NCBI RefSeq assembly: GCF_000312005.1
Contig: NZ_HE978588.1
Span: 2,698,141 to 2,762,140, forward strand
DNA: 64,000 nt
Direction: 5' to 3'
From: Cellulomonas massiliensis JC225
GTDB taxonomy: Bacteria; Actinomycetota; Actinomycetes; Actinomycetales; Cellulomonadaceae
A model generated the notes under the pieces. It saw only the letters and a list, made by a program, of their open reading frames with translations, made no database searches and was not told where the DNA came from. Below are positions 29,777 through 38,616 of this stretch, piece after piece; positions within the stretch are counted from its first letter, which is position 1; every line of letters begins with the position of its first letter. The position numbers were made by a program, and so were the translations under genes.

Positions 29777-29783
29777 CAACCTA
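29777..29783. promoter_or_regulatory. shared bidirectional -10 region for polA and paaI-like genes
   Basis: On the minus strand TAGGTT (29778-29783) ends seven bases before the polA GTG. On the plus strand CAACCT (29777-29782) ends seven bases before the paaI-like ATG. The two -10 elements occupy practically the same seven bases, so the divergent promoters face away from a common core. Confidence 0.5.
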
Positions 29784-29789
29784 TCTGCC

Positions 29790-30203
29790 ATGTCCGACAC
29801 CTCGACCGCGGCCCTGCGCACCCTGTCCCTCGACGGGACCCTCATCGAGCGGATGGGGATCGAGATCGTCGCCCTGTCCGCCGAGCGCGCGGTCGGCACC
29901 ATGCCGGTCGAGGGGAACACGCAGCCGGCCGGCCTCCTGCACGGCGGCGCGAGCGCGGTGCTGGCCGAGACGCTCGGGTCGTTCGCCGCCTACCAGCACG
30001 CCGGCCCGGGCCGGGCCGCCGTCGGCATCGAGCTGAGCGCCACGCACCACCGCTCGGCACGCTCGGGCGTCGTCACGGGGACCGCGACGGCGGTCCACCT
30101 CGGCTCCACGCTGGCGAGCTACGAGGTCGTCGTCGAGGACTCCGACGGCCGGCGGCTGTGCACCGCGCGGCTCACGTGCATGCTGATCGACGCGCGCGGC
30201 TGA
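29790..30203 (+). CDS. PaaI-like hotdog-fold thioesterase
   Basis: The 137-residue protein is a small hotdog-fold acyl-CoA thioesterase of the PaaI/YdiI type. The catalytic region reads NTQPAGLLHGGASAVLAETLGS (near residues 49-70), with the conserved His-Gly-Gly and a following Glu. Related enzymes hydrolyse aromatic or 1,4-dihydroxy-2-naphthoyl-CoA; this one could serve menaquinone synthesis, but no men gene is nearby. It is divergent from polA. Its last 85 bases overlap the end of the GNAT gene on the other strand. Confidence 0.9.
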   Translation: MSDTSTAALRTLSLDGTLIERMGIEIVALSAERAVGTMPVEGNTQPAGLLHGGASAVLAETLGSFAAYQHAGPGRAAVGIELSATHHRSARSGVVTGTATAVHLGSTLASYEVVVEDSDGRRLCTARLTCMLIDARG

Positions 30204-30805
30204 TCCGCCGCGACCGTCCGGCCCGCGTCGCGCACCTGGCGGCGCCGGGCGATCAGGTCCTCCAGGCCGCGGCCCCGCGCCCGCCGCGCCGGCTCGTTCG
30301 TCGCGGCGACCGCGTCGGACGCGAGGCGACGCTGCAGCGAGGCGACCGACACGACCCGGTGCGAGGCCGCCGGCGCGAAGCCGACGCGCGCCAGGAAGCG
30401 CTGCATCCCGCGCGAGCCCGGCAGCGGCGAGGCGAACATCTCCGTCGCGCCCGCCTCCTCCGCGGTCGCCACCGCGCCAGCGAGTAGCGCGTGGCCCAGC
30501 CCTCGGCGGCGGGCGTCGGGGTGCACGAACACGGCCTCGATGTTGAGCATCGCCTGGTCGGTGAACGGGCCGGGCCCGACGACGCGCGCGATGAGCAGCC
30601 CGCAGACCTGGTCGTCGAGGGTGCCGACGAGCAGCCGGCCCTCCGGGAACGAGATGAGGGCGCCGAGCTGGTCGCGCAGGCGGTCGGCGTCGTCCGTGCA
30701 CAGCTGCCCCCCGACAGCGGCCTCACGACGACCCACCAGGCACAGCTCCGTCAGCGCGGCCAGGTCCTGCGGCCGGGCCGGGCGGGCATGAACTCCAGGA
30801 CGCAC
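30119..30805 (-). CDS. GNAT family N-acetyltransferase with C-terminal extension
   Basis: The first 155 residues are a GNAT acetyltransferase with acetyl-CoA motif A HPDARRRGLGHALLAGAV. The remaining 70 or so residues are a basic, Arg/Ser-rich tail with no recognised domain. The GTG start follows an excellent AGGAGGT ribosome site by eight bases. The 3' end runs antisense through the last 85 bases of the paaI-like gene, so the tail may be partly a by-product of that overlap. The acetylated substrate is unknown. Confidence 0.82.
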   Translation of the reverse strand: MRPGVHARPARPQDLAALTELCLVGRREAAVGGQLCTDDADRLRDQLGALISFPEGRLLVGTLDDQVCGLLIARVVGPGPFTDQAMLNIEAVFVHPDARRRGLGHALLAGAVATAEEAGATEMFASPLPGSRGMQRFLARVGFAPAASHRVVSVASLQRRLASDAVAATNEPARRARGRGLEDLIARRRQVRDAGRTVAADQPRASISMHVSRAVHSRRPSESSTTTS

Positions 30806-31143
30806 GGGCTGCGACCTCCTGTCGGACGGGGGGATCCGGTCGGTGCGCCACCTCTGCCCGCGATGGCTCCGGACGATCATGGACCAGGCGACGGCGTCCT
30901 GCCTACCCCTGCAGGTCACGCCCTGGGACGACGGAGTCCACACCTTGGATACGGCCACGATGTGGTCACGATCGCATGACTTTCGTCCCGGACACGTCCG
31001 CGGACTCGCCAATCGTGAAACCCACAGGACACAATCCCTGCCTATCGTCCTGCCACCCGGCAGGGTGGACCTGCCGAGCGGCACCGTCGCCCTCGTCCCG
31101 AGGGCATCCAGCGGCGTCCCTCACGAACGGACGGAGGTACGGG
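30806..31143. other. 338-base divergent intergenic region (GNAT / liv operon)
   Basis: This region holds the promoters for the GNAT gene and for the branched-chain amino-acid transporter operon. A TATCGT hexamer on the plus strand (31043-31048) is the best -10 candidate for the liv operon, leaving a leader of about 90 bases. No gene, tRNA or convincing riboswitch is seen; the sequence is less GC-rich and more irregular than the coding regions. Confidence 0.5.
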
Positions 31144-32574
31144 TTGCGACCCGTCGACACGGTGGTCAGGCCCTTGCGGCCGCCCCGCACCCTCGTCGCT
31201 CTCCTCGCGGCGGCCCTGGCCGTCCTGGCGACACTCGTCATCACCGCCGTCCCGGCCGGCGCGGCCGCCACGCCGTGCGAGCCCGACGACACGACCGCGT
31301 GCCTCAACATCACGGTCACGGAGCCCGGCTCCGGACCGGTCGCCGGCGTGGAGCTCACCGTCGAGGGGCAGGGGCAGGACGTCTCCGTCACCACGGGCGA
31401 CAACGGCCGCGCCAGCGTGCCGCTCACGACGGCCGGCGACTACACCGTCACGGTGGACGAGGCGAGCCTCCCGTCCGGCAAGGGCCTGCTGCACCCCGAG
31501 GCCAACCCGGCGACGGTCCCCGTCGTGCTGGGCCGCTCCGCGGGCCGGATCGTGCAGGTCGGCGACCCGTCCGACGCGCAGCCCGGCAGCGGCGGCGGCG
31601 CCTCCGCCACGCCCGGCGCGACGTCCGCCCCCGGCGCGACGGCGCAGCCCACGGACGAGGCCGGCACCGGCACCGAGGCCTCAGCCGGTCCCGGCACCAA
31701 CCGGTACGCCCAGCTCGTCCTCGCGGGCACGGTCTTCGGGCTGCTGCTCGCGCTCGCGTCGCTCGGCGCGAACCTCATCTACGGCACGACCGGCCTGTCC
31801 AACTTCGCGCACGGCGAGCTCGTCACGCTCGGCGGGATGACGGCGTTCATGGCCGTGCAGTGGTGGGACCTGCCGCTGTGGCTCGCGATCGTCGTCGCGA
31901 CCGCGGCCGGCGCGCTCGCCGGATGGCTCCTCAACCGGTTCATCTTCGCGCCCCTGCGGCGCCGGGGCGTCGGCGTGACGCAGCAGATGATCGTCACGAT
32001 CGGCCTCGCGCTCGCGCTGCTGTCGACGTACCTGTTCATCTACGGCGCGCAGCCCGTGCCGATCGTCTCCGGCATCTCGACCCGCATGCAGATCGGCCCC
32101 GTGCAGATCTCCGCGCAGTCGCTCGTCTCGGTCGCGATCGCGGTCGTCGTGCTGGCCGCCGTGGCGTTCACGCTGTCGCGGACCCGGCTCGGCCGCGCGA
32201 CCCGCGCCGTGTCGGACAACCCCGCGCTCGCCGCGGCGACCGGCATCAAGGTCGAGTCGATCATCACCCGGGTCTGGATCGTGTCCGCCGCGCTCGCGTC
32301 GCTCGGCGGCGTGCTGCTCGCGCTGTACCTCAACACGACGCGGTTCAACTTCGGCTCGACGCTCCTGCTGCTCATGTTCGCGGCGATCACCCTCGGCGGG
32401 CTCGGCTCGCCGGCGGGCGCCGTGCTCGGGGCGCTCGTCATCGGCCTCGTCGTGGAGCTGTCCACGCTGTTCCTGCCGAACGACATGCGCTACGCGAGCG
32501 CGCTCGTCATCCTCATCCTCGTCCTGCTGATCCGGCCGCAGGGCATCCTCGGACGCGCCGAGCGCATCGGCTAG
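31144..32574 (+). CDS. livH: branched-chain amino-acid ABC permease LivH with secreted N-terminal domain
   Basis: The 476-residue protein is the LivH inner-membrane subunit. Residues about 190-476 hold the BPD_transp_2 permease (LGANLIYGTTGLSNFAHGEL). Ahead of it is an extra 150-residue part: a signal-like hydrophobic segment, a small beta-sandwich domain (TVTEPGSGPVAGVELTVEG, SVPLTTAGDYTVTVDE) of the carboxypeptidase-regulatory/prealbumin type, and a Gly/Ala/Thr linker. I chose a TTG start because GGAGGT stands five bases upstream; a GTG six codons in is the alternative. It opens the livH-livM-livG-livF operon. Confidence 0.9.
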   Translation: MRPVDTVVRPLRPPRTLVALLAAALAVLATLVITAVPAGAAATPCEPDDTTACLNITVTEPGSGPVAGVELTVEGQGQDVSVTTGDNGRASVPLTTAGDYTVTVDEASLPSGKGLLHPEANPATVPVVLGRSAGRIVQVGDPSDAQPGSGGGASATPGATSAPGATAQPTDEAGTGTEASAGPGTNRYAQLVLAGTVFGLLLALASLGANLIYGTTGLSNFAHGELVTLGGMTAFMAVQWWDLPLWLAIVVATAAGALAGWLLNRFIFAPLRRRGVGVTQQMIVTIGLALALLSTYLFIYGAQPVPIVSGISTRMQIGPVQISAQSLVSVAIAVVVLAAVAFTLSRTRLGRATRAVSDNPALAAATGIKVESIITRVWIVSAALASLGGVLLALYLNTTRFNFGSTLLLLMFAAITLGGLGSPAGAVLGALVIGLVVELSTLFLPNDMRYASALVILILVLLIRPQGILGRAERIG

Positions 32575-32588
32575 CGGGAGTCGTCGAC

Positions 32589-33575
32589 ATGGACCTCGGA
32601 CAGCTCTTCACCAACGTGCTCAACGAGATGACGGGACCGACCGCCATCGCGTACGCGCTCGCCGCGATCGGGCTCAACATCCACTTCGGCCTCACGGGCC
32701 TCATCAACATGGGCCAGGCCGGCTTCATGCTGCTCGGTGCGTACGGGTTCGCCATCACGACGATCGAGGGCGGCCCGCTGTGGCTCGCGTTCCTCGTCGC
32801 GGTCGCGGCCGCCGTCGTCTTCGCGCTGCTGCTCGGCCTGCCGACCCTGAAGCTCAGAGGCGACTACCTCGCGATCGTCACGATCGCCGCCGCGGAGATC
32901 GTCCGGATGATCGGACGCTCGACAGCCCTGACCGAGCTCACCGGCGGGTCGGAGGGCCTCACCGGCAACTCGTTCAAGCACACCTTCCAGGACGCGTCGC
33001 CGTTCCCCGACGACCGCTGGACCCTCGGCCCGCTCACGCTCGCGACGAACACCTCCAACAGCTGGTGGCTGCGCATCGTCGGCTGGGCCGTCGTCGCTCT
33101 CGCGTGCCTGTTCGTCTGGCGGCTCATCCGCTCCCCGTGGGGCCGCGTGCTCAAGGGCATCCGCGAGGACGAGGACGCCGTGCGCGCGCTCGGCAAGAAC
33201 GTCTACTCCTACAAGCTCCAGGCGCTCGTCCTGGGCGGCGTGTTCGGCGCGCTGGGCGGCATCGTGTTCGTCCTGGCGAGCTCCGTGCAGGCCGACTCGC
33301 TCGGCCGTCCGGTCACGTTCAACACCTGGACCATCCTGCTGCTGGGCGGTGCCGCCACGGTGCTCGGGCCGGTGCTCGGCTCGCTGCTGTTCTGGGGCGC
33401 GCTCATCTTCGTGCGCGGGCTGCTGCGCGGCGTCGTGCCCGACGGCTCGCTCACCGTGCAGCAGATCGAGCAGGTGGGCTGGGTGCTGGTCGGCATCACG
33501 CTGATGCTGCTCATCGTGTTCCGACCCCAGGGCATCCTGGGCGACAAGAAGGAGCTGGCGATCAATGCCCGTTGA
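32589..33575 (+). CDS. livM: branched-chain amino-acid ABC permease LivM
   Basis: The 328-residue membrane protein is the second permease subunit. It has about nine hydrophobic segments and the family stretch GLTGLINMGQAGFMLLGAYG near residue 38 and the IREDEDAVRALGKNVYSYKL loop that contacts the ATPase. The ATG follows a GGGAG ribosome site. Its 3' end overlaps the livG start by 11 bases. It has no extra domain, unlike the preceding LivH. Confidence 0.95.
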   Translation: MDLGQLFTNVLNEMTGPTAIAYALAAIGLNIHFGLTGLINMGQAGFMLLGAYGFAITTIEGGPLWLAFLVAVAAAVVFALLLGLPTLKLRGDYLAIVTIAAAEIVRMIGRSTALTELTGGSEGLTGNSFKHTFQDASPFPDDRWTLGPLTLATNTSNSWWLRIVGWAVVALACLFVWRLIRSPWGRVLKGIREDEDAVRALGKNVYSYKLQALVLGGVFGALGGIVFVLASSVQADSLGRPVTFNTWTILLLGGAATVLGPVLGSLLFWGALIFVRGLLRGVVPDGSLTVQQIEQVGWVLVGITLMLLIVFRPQGILGDKKELAINAR

Positions 33576-34509
33576 CATGCCGGTCCAGGACGTCGTCGAG
33601 CAGGCCCGGCGCGGCCTCGCGTCGGTCGAGCACGTCCCCGGGTCCGCCAAGCCGGACGCGCTGCTCGTCGCCGACGGCGTGCGCCGCAGCTTCGGTGGCG
33701 TCAACGCGGTCGACGTCGAGCACCTCGAGGTGCAGCGCCACGTCATCACCGCGCTCATCGGCCCGAACGGGGCCGGCAAGACGACCTTCTTCAACCTCAT
33801 GACGGGCTTCGACAAGCCCGACGCCGGGCGGTGGGTCTTCGACGGCAGGACGCTCGGCGGGGTCTCCGCCTCGCGCGTGGCGAAGGCCGGCATGGTCCGC
33901 ACCTTCCAGCTGACCAAGGCGCTCGCCCGCATGACCGTGCTGGAGAACATGCGCCTCGGGGCGCGCGAGCAGCCCGGCGAGAACCTGTTCGCGGCGCTCG
34001 TGAAGCCGCTGTGGGCGCCGCGCGAGCGGGAGATCACCGACAAGGCGATGCAGCTGCTCGAGCGCTTCAAGCTCGACACCAAGAAGGACGACTTCGCCGG
34101 GTCCCTGTCCGGCGGTCAGCGCAAGCTGCTGGAGATGGCGCGCGCCCTCATGTCCGACCCGCAGCTCGTCATGCTCGACGAGCCGATGGCCGGCGTGAAC
34201 CCCGCGCTCACCCAGTCGCTGCTGGGGCACATCACCGACCTGCGCGACTCGGGCACGACCGTGCTCTTCGTCGAGCACGACATGCACATGGTCCGGCACA
34301 TCTCCGACTGGGTCGTCGTCATGGCGCAGGGCCAGGTCGTGGCGGAGGGGCCGCCGGCCGACGTGATGGCCGACCAGGCCGTCATCGACGCCTACCTGGG
34401 CGCGCACCACGACACCGACCTCGGCGACGACGCGCTGCTCGACGAGGGCGGCGCGATCGACGCGGAGGCCGAGGCCGAGGCGGACGCCGAGATCGAGGAG
34501 AAGCCGTGA
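33565..34509 (+). CDS. livG: branched-chain amino-acid ABC ATP-binding protein LivG
   Basis: This 314-residue ATPase has Walker A GPNGAGKTT near residue 67, the signature LSGGQRKLLEMARALM and Walker B LVMLDEPMAGVNP. About 30 residues precede the ABC core, and an acidic C-terminal tail of about 30 residues (DAEAEAEADAEIEE) follows. It energises import with LivF. Its stop overlaps the livF start (GTGA). Confidence 0.95.
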   Translation: MPVDMPVQDVVEQARRGLASVEHVPGSAKPDALLVADGVRRSFGGVNAVDVEHLEVQRHVITALIGPNGAGKTTFFNLMTGFDKPDAGRWVFDGRTLGGVSASRVAKAGMVRTFQLTKALARMTVLENMRLGAREQPGENLFAALVKPLWAPREREITDKAMQLLERFKLDTKKDDFAGSLSGGQRKLLEMARALMSDPQLVMLDEPMAGVNPALTQSLLGHITDLRDSGTTVLFVEHDMHMVRHISDWVVVMAQGQVVAEGPPADVMADQAVIDAYLGAHHDTDLGDDALLDEGGAIDAEAEAEADAEIEEKP

Positions 34510-35330
34510 CCGAGACCACCGCCCCCGCGCTGCACCGCGGCGCCCCCGCGGGCGAGCCGCTGCTGCACGCCGACGAGCTCGTCGCCGGCTACCTGCCCGG
34601 CGTCAACATCCTCAACGGGTGCTCGCTCGTGCTGCACCCCGGCGAGCTCGTCGGGATCATCGGGCCCAACGGCGCCGGCAAGTCCACGCTGCTCAAGGCG
34701 CTGTTCGGGCTCGTCGCGATCCGGGAGGGGTCGCTGACGCTCAAGGGCGAGAGCATCACGAACCTGCGCGCGGACTCCCTCGTCAAGCGGGGCGTCGGCT
34801 TCGTGCCGCAGACGAACAACGTGTTCCCCTCGCTCACGATCGAGGAGAACCTGCAGATGGGCGTCTACCAGACGCCGCAGAAGTTCTCCGAGCGCCTGGA
34901 CGTCGTGCTCAACCTGTTCCCCGAGCTCGTCAAGCGCCGCAAGCAGCGGGCCGGCGCGCTCTCGGGCGGCGAGCGGCAGATGGTCGCGATGGCCCGGGCC
35001 CTCATGCCCGAGCCGTCGGTGCTCCTCCTGGACGAGCCGTCGGCCGGCCTGTCGCCCGTCCGGCAGGACGAGGCGTTCCTGCGGACGCGCCGGATCAACA
35101 AGGCCGGCGTGTCCGTCGTGATCGTCGAGCAGAACGCCCGCCGGGCGCTGCAGATCTGCGACCGCGCGTACGTGCTCGACCAGGGGCGCAACGCGTACTC
35201 CGGCCCGGGCCGCGACCTCATGAACGACCCGAAGGTCATCGAGCTGTACCTGGGCACGCTGGCGGCCGACGTGGACGCCGCGCGCGCCGCCGACGAGCAC
35301 GGCGGTCCCGGGGTGCCCCCGACGGCCTGA
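34506..35330 (+). CDS. livF: branched-chain amino-acid ABC ATP-binding protein LivF
   Basis: The 274-residue second ATPase has Walker A GPNGAGKSTLL near residue 54, the signature LSGGERQMVAMARALM and Walker B LLLDEPSAGLSP. The GTG start overlaps the livG stop. It is the last gene of the operon and is followed by a perfect terminator hairpin. Confidence 0.95.
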   Translation: MTETTAPALHRGAPAGEPLLHADELVAGYLPGVNILNGCSLVLHPGELVGIIGPNGAGKSTLLKALFGLVAIREGSLTLKGESITNLRADSLVKRGVGFVPQTNNVFPSLTIEENLQMGVYQTPQKFSERLDVVLNLFPELVKRRKQRAGALSGGERQMVAMARALMPEPSVLLLDEPSAGLSPVRQDEAFLRTRRINKAGVSVVIVEQNARRALQICDRAYVLDQGRNAYSGPGRDLMNDPKVIELYLGTLAADVDAARAADEHGGPGVPPTA

Positions 35331-35359
35331 GCGCTCCCCCGGCCCGCGCCGGCACCACC

Positions 35360-35395
35360 GAGGCCCCGACCGCCCTCCACGGCGGTCGGGGCCTC
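35360..35395 (+). terminator. liv operon terminator
   Basis: Fifteen-base perfect arms GAGGCCCCGACCGCC (35360-35374) and GGCGGTCGGGGCCTC (35381-35395) with loop CTCCAC, 30 bases after livF. Confidence 0.8.
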
Positions 35396-35461
35396 GTGGC
35401 GTGCGGGCCCGCGGCCGGCGGTCCACGTCAGGAACCCGCGGGCGCCGGCCACGCCGACGCA

Positions 35462-35496
35462 CGAGGGCCCCCGGAGCGCTGCTCCGGGGGCCCTCG
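35462..35496 (-). terminator. livK terminator
   Basis: Sixteen-base perfect arms (35462-35477 and 35481-35496) with a 3-base loop, just after the livK stop on the minus strand. Confidence 0.75.
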
Positions 35497-35518
35497 CGTC
35501 CAGCGTCAGGTCAGCCGA

Positions 35519-36805
35519 TCATCCGGCCGGGACCTCGCCCTCCTCGGAGCGGCTGAAGGTGTAGGTGTTGTCGGCACCGAACTTGTAGATGCCGATGAAC
35601 GCCGACGACGGGTCGTTCTTCTCGTTGAACGGGCCGACACCGGACGCCGACGTGTAGTCGATGTCCTTGCCGTCCGCGACGAGCTTGGAGCACTCCTCCC
35701 AGCCGGTGCACTCGGTGCCACCGTTCGCGCCGGAGACCGCCGCCATGTTCTTCTGGATCGTCGCCCCGTCGGACGCGCCGCCCTTGAGCGCGGCGAGCGC
35801 GACCAGCATGGTGGCGTCGTACGACTCGGGGCCGTACGAGTAGTCCTTGAGGTCGGGGTCGACGCCGAGCATGCGCTGCTGGAACTCCTCCGACGGGTAG
35901 GCGCCGGGCAGCGTGCCCTGCGCGTCCGTCAGCGTGCCCTCGGGGAAGCCGGTGTCGCCCTCGGTGCCGAAGTTCTGCAGGTTGCCGTCCACGAAGTAGG
36001 TCTTGCTCATGTCCCACTTCTGGGCCGCGAGCTCGCGCACGATCGCCGGGGTCTGGTCGGTGAAGGCCAGGACCACGATGGCGTCGGGCTTCTTCGCGAT
36101 GGCGTCGCCGACGATCGTCGCGAAGTTCGTCTCGGCCGGGTCGAACTCCTGGCCCTTGGCGCCGTAGACGATCGAGCCGCCCGCGCCCTCGACGACGCCC
36201 GCGACGACGTCGCGCAGCGACGTGCCGTACGAGTCGTTGAAGACGAGGATGCCGACGTTGGACGCACCGTCGGAGACGACGAGGTTGCCCAGCACGTCAC
36301 CCTGGACGGTGTCCGGCGGCGCGGTACGGAAGTAGAAGTCCGAGTACCCCGAGAGGTCGGTCGCGGTGTTCGCCGGGGAGACCTGGACGATGCCGGCCCC
36401 CGTGATGTCGTCGATGACGTTGAGCGTCACCGAGGACGAGGCGGCGCCGATGATCGCCGACACGCCAGCGCTGATGAGGCTCTGCGCGGACGCGGTGGAG
36501 ACCGAGGCGTTCTGCGCGTCGGACGAGTCGGTGTGCGTGACCTTGACGTCGGCCCCGAACAGGCCGCCCGCGTCGTTGATCTCCTTGACGGCGAGGTCGA
36601 CACCGGCGATCTCGGGCGGGCCCAGCTGCGCGAGCGAGCCGGTGACGGGGAGCAGCGTGCCGATGTGCAGCGGCTCGCCGCTCGCACCACCGCCGCCGCT
36701 GGTCTCGCCACCGCCGGGCTCGCCGGAGCTCGAGCAGGCGGTGAGGGCCAGAGCCAGCGCGCCGGCGACGGCGAGGCCCCGTCCTGCGTGTGTGGAACGA
36801 ATCAT
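35519..36805 (-). CDS. livK: branched-chain amino-acid substrate-binding lipoprotein LivK
   Basis: The 428-residue protein is the extracytoplasmic binding protein of the transporter. A signal peptide ends in the lipobox LTAC near residues 21-24, and a Gly/Ser linker follows. The Peripla_BP_6 fold begins IGTLLPVTGSLAQLGPPE. It is encoded on the opposite strand but convergent with the livHMGF operon, separated by two terminators. The ATG follows GAGGGG. Specificity within Leu/Ile/Val or related amino acids or amides cannot be told from sequence. Confidence 0.93.
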   Translation of the reverse strand: MIRSTHAGRGLAVAGALALALTACSSSGEPGGGETSGGGGASGEPLHIGTLLPVTGSLAQLGPPEIAGVDLAVKEINDAGGLFGADVKVTHTDSSDAQNASVSTASAQSLISAGVSAIIGAASSSVTLNVIDDITGAGIVQVSPANTATDLSGYSDFYFRTAPPDTVQGDVLGNLVVSDGASNVGILVFNDSYGTSLRDVVAGVVEGAGGSIVYGAKGQEFDPAETNFATIVGDAIAKKPDAIVVLAFTDQTPAIVRELAAQKWDMSKTYFVDGNLQNFGTEGDTGFPEGTLTDAQGTLPGAYPSEEFQQRMLGVDPDLKDYSYGPESYDATMLVALAALKGGASDGATIQKNMAAVSGANGGTECTGWEECSKLVADGKDIDYTSASGVGPFNEKNDPSSAFIGIYKFGADNTYTFSRSEEGEVPAG

Positions 36806-37116
36806 GCGTGGTACCCCTCTGTGAGCACTGCACCCACCGGGCCCAGGCACGGGCCGCGGCGATGTGGCGCGAACGTACTCATGGTTTGTGTCCGCCATGT
36901 GAATGGCAACGTCTCGCCCTGATGTCGTTGCGCAGTTGTTACCGACGGGTCGCTCAGGGGCCCTTCGGCACGACCGAACCGGTGCGACGGTCATGACAGC
37001 GCTGGTGAAACGGTCACCCGAACGAGTGCTTCCGCGGGCCGAGATCCCGGCGCCCGGCCTCCGAGACGCGCGTCCGCCGCCGGGCGGTCGCAGGCCGTGC
37101 CCGGCATGATCGGCGG
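36806..37116. other. 311-base divergent intergenic region (livK / EEP protein)
   Basis: It contains the livK promoter region and, at its right end, the CATGAT hexamer (37105-37110) of the plus-strand gene. A TACGTT hexamer near the livK side is a possible -10. No gene is seen. Confidence 0.5.
37105..37110 (+). promoter_or_regulatory. -10-like hexamer of the EEP gene
   Basis: CATGAT ends six bases before the GTG at 37117; no ribosome site is seen. Confidence 0.5.
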
Positions 37117-37872
37117 GTGCGCCTGGCGACCTTCAACCTCCTGCACGGCATGTCCCCCGCCGACGGCCGCGTCGACCTCGACCGGTTCGCCGCCGCCGTC
37201 CGCTCGCTCGACGCCGACGTGCTGGCGCTGCAGGAGGTCGACCGCGGCCAGCCGCGCTCGCACCGCGCCGACCTCACCGCCCTCGCCGCCGAGGCGGCGG
37301 GCGCGACGGACGCCCGGTTCGCCCCGGCGATGACCGGCGGCCCCGGCGTGTGGCGTGCCGCTCTCGGGCCGGTGCGGGGGGTGCCGCAGTACGGGATCGC
37401 GCTCGTGAGCCGCCACCCGGTGACGGCGTGGGACGTGTGGCGGCTGCCCCGCCGGCGGACGTGGACCCGGGAGCCGGGCTCGCGCCTGCCGCGGCCGCGC
37501 CGGGACGAGCCGCGCGTCGCCCTCGTCGCGCACGTCGACGCACCCGAGGGCCGGCTCACGGTCGTCGCGACCCACCTGGCGTACCTGCGCGGCCACAGCG
37601 GCCAGCAGCTCGCCTACCTGCGCGACCGGGTCGCCGACCTCCCGCGACCGCTCGTGCTGCTCGGCGACCTCAACCTGGGGCTCCCCGGCGTGCTCGAGAC
37701 CTCGGGCCTTCGGACGCTCGCCGACGTGCCGACCTTCCCGGGCCACGCTCCCCGGACGCAGATCGACCACGTGCTCGTGGACGGGCCCGTCGAGGCGGTG
37801 TCCCCCGCCCGTGCCGTCGACACCGGCGTGTCGGACCACCGCGCGCTCGTCGTCGACGTCACGCTCGGCTGA
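37117..37872 (+). CDS. endonuclease/exonuclease/phosphatase family protein
   Basis: This 251-residue protein has the DNase I-like EEP fold. Active-site positions are visible: N in ATFNLLHG, E in LQEVDRG, H in ATHLAYL, D and N in GDLNLG, and the final SDH in GVSDHRALV. It has no signal peptide, so the substrate is probably intracellular nucleic acid, a phospholipid head group or a small phosphate. The GTG start and CATGAT hexamer six bases upstream suggest a leaderless gene. It is convergent with the ANTAR regulator gene. Confidence 0.88.
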   Translation: MRLATFNLLHGMSPADGRVDLDRFAAAVRSLDADVLALQEVDRGQPRSHRADLTALAAEAAGATDARFAPAMTGGPGVWRAALGPVRGVPQYGIALVSRHPVTAWDVWRLPRRRTWTREPGSRLPRPRRDEPRVALVAHVDAPEGRLTVVATHLAYLRGHSGQQLAYLRDRVADLPRPLVLLGDLNLGLPGVLETSGLRTLADVPTFPGHAPRTQIDHVLVDGPVEAVSPARAVDTGVSDHRALVVDVTLG

Positions 37873-37929
37873 CCAGCACCCGGCCCGGCCGGTCGCGGAC
37901 GCCGCCGGAGGACCGGCGGGGTCAGAAGG

Positions 37930-38604
37930 TCAGGACCCGTTGCCGACCTGCTCGATGACCGCGTCGGCCACCTCGCGCATCGTGAGACGGCGGTCCATCG
38001 ACGTCTTCTGGATCCAGCGGAACGACTCGGGCTCGGTGAGGCCCATCTTCGTCATGAGCAGCCCCTTGGCCCGGTCGACGCGCTTGCGGGTCTCGAACCG
38101 CTCGGCCAGGTCGGCCACCTCGGACTCCAGCGCGGAGATCTGCGCGTAGCGCGAGATGGCGATCTCGACGGCCGGCAGCAGGTCCGCCGGGCTGAAGGGC
38201 TTCACGACGTACGCCATGGCGCCGGCGTCCCGGGCGCGCTCGACGAGCTCGGTCTGCGAGAACGCGGTCAGCAGGACGACCGGCGCCAGGTGCGCCTTGC
38301 CGATCCGCTCCGCGGCGGAGATGCCGTCGAGCACCGGCATCTTGACGTCCATGACCACGACGTCGGGCTTGAGCTCCGTCGCCAGCGCGACCGCCTGCTC
38401 GCCGTCACCGGCCTCGCCGACGACCTCGAACCCGGCCTCCCGCATCGTCTCGACGACGTCCATGCGGATGAGCGCCTCGTCCTCGGCGACGACCGCGCGG
38501 CGCGGCGGGCGCGCAGCGGCGGGCTTCTGCTCCTGCGGAGCAGCGACGGCGTCGAGGTCGAGCTCGGCGGGCGTCGACGGTTCGGTGCTGGCGTCCTTGG
38601 TCAC
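37930..38604 (-). CDS. pdtaR: ANTAR-domain response regulator (PdtaR-like)
   Basis: The 224-residue protein has a receiver domain with phospho-acceptor Asp86 (VVVMDVKMP) and an acidic pair near residue 41, then a C-terminal ANTAR RNA-binding domain (ETRKRVDRAKGLLMTKMGLTEPESFRWIQKT broken over two helices). ANTAR proteins bind paired hexaloop hairpins and stop transcription terminators; in mycobacteria PdtaR pairs with kinase PdtaS and acts on lipid and metal genes. An N-terminal 35-residue extension is Ala/Pro-rich. The GTG is preceded by TACGAT at six bases and no ribosome site. The kinase is not in this window. Confidence 0.93.
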   Translation of the reverse strand: MTKDASTEPSTPAELDLDAVAAPQEQKPAAARPPRRAVVAEDEALIRMDVVETMREAGFEVVGEAGDGEQAVALATELKPDVVVMDVKMPVLDGISAAERIGKAHLAPVVLLTAFSQTELVERARDAGAMAYVVKPFSPADLLPAVEIAISRYAQISALESEVADLAERFETRKRVDRAKGLLMTKMGLTEPESFRWIQKTSMDRRLTMREVADAVIEQVGNGS

Positions 38605-38610
38605 GGGCAC

Positions 38611-38616
38611 ATCGTA
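38611..38616 (-). promoter_or_regulatory. -10 hexamer of the ANTAR regulator
   Basis: TACGAT (mRNA sense) ends six bases before the GTG at 38604; no ribosome site is visible. Confidence 0.6.
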
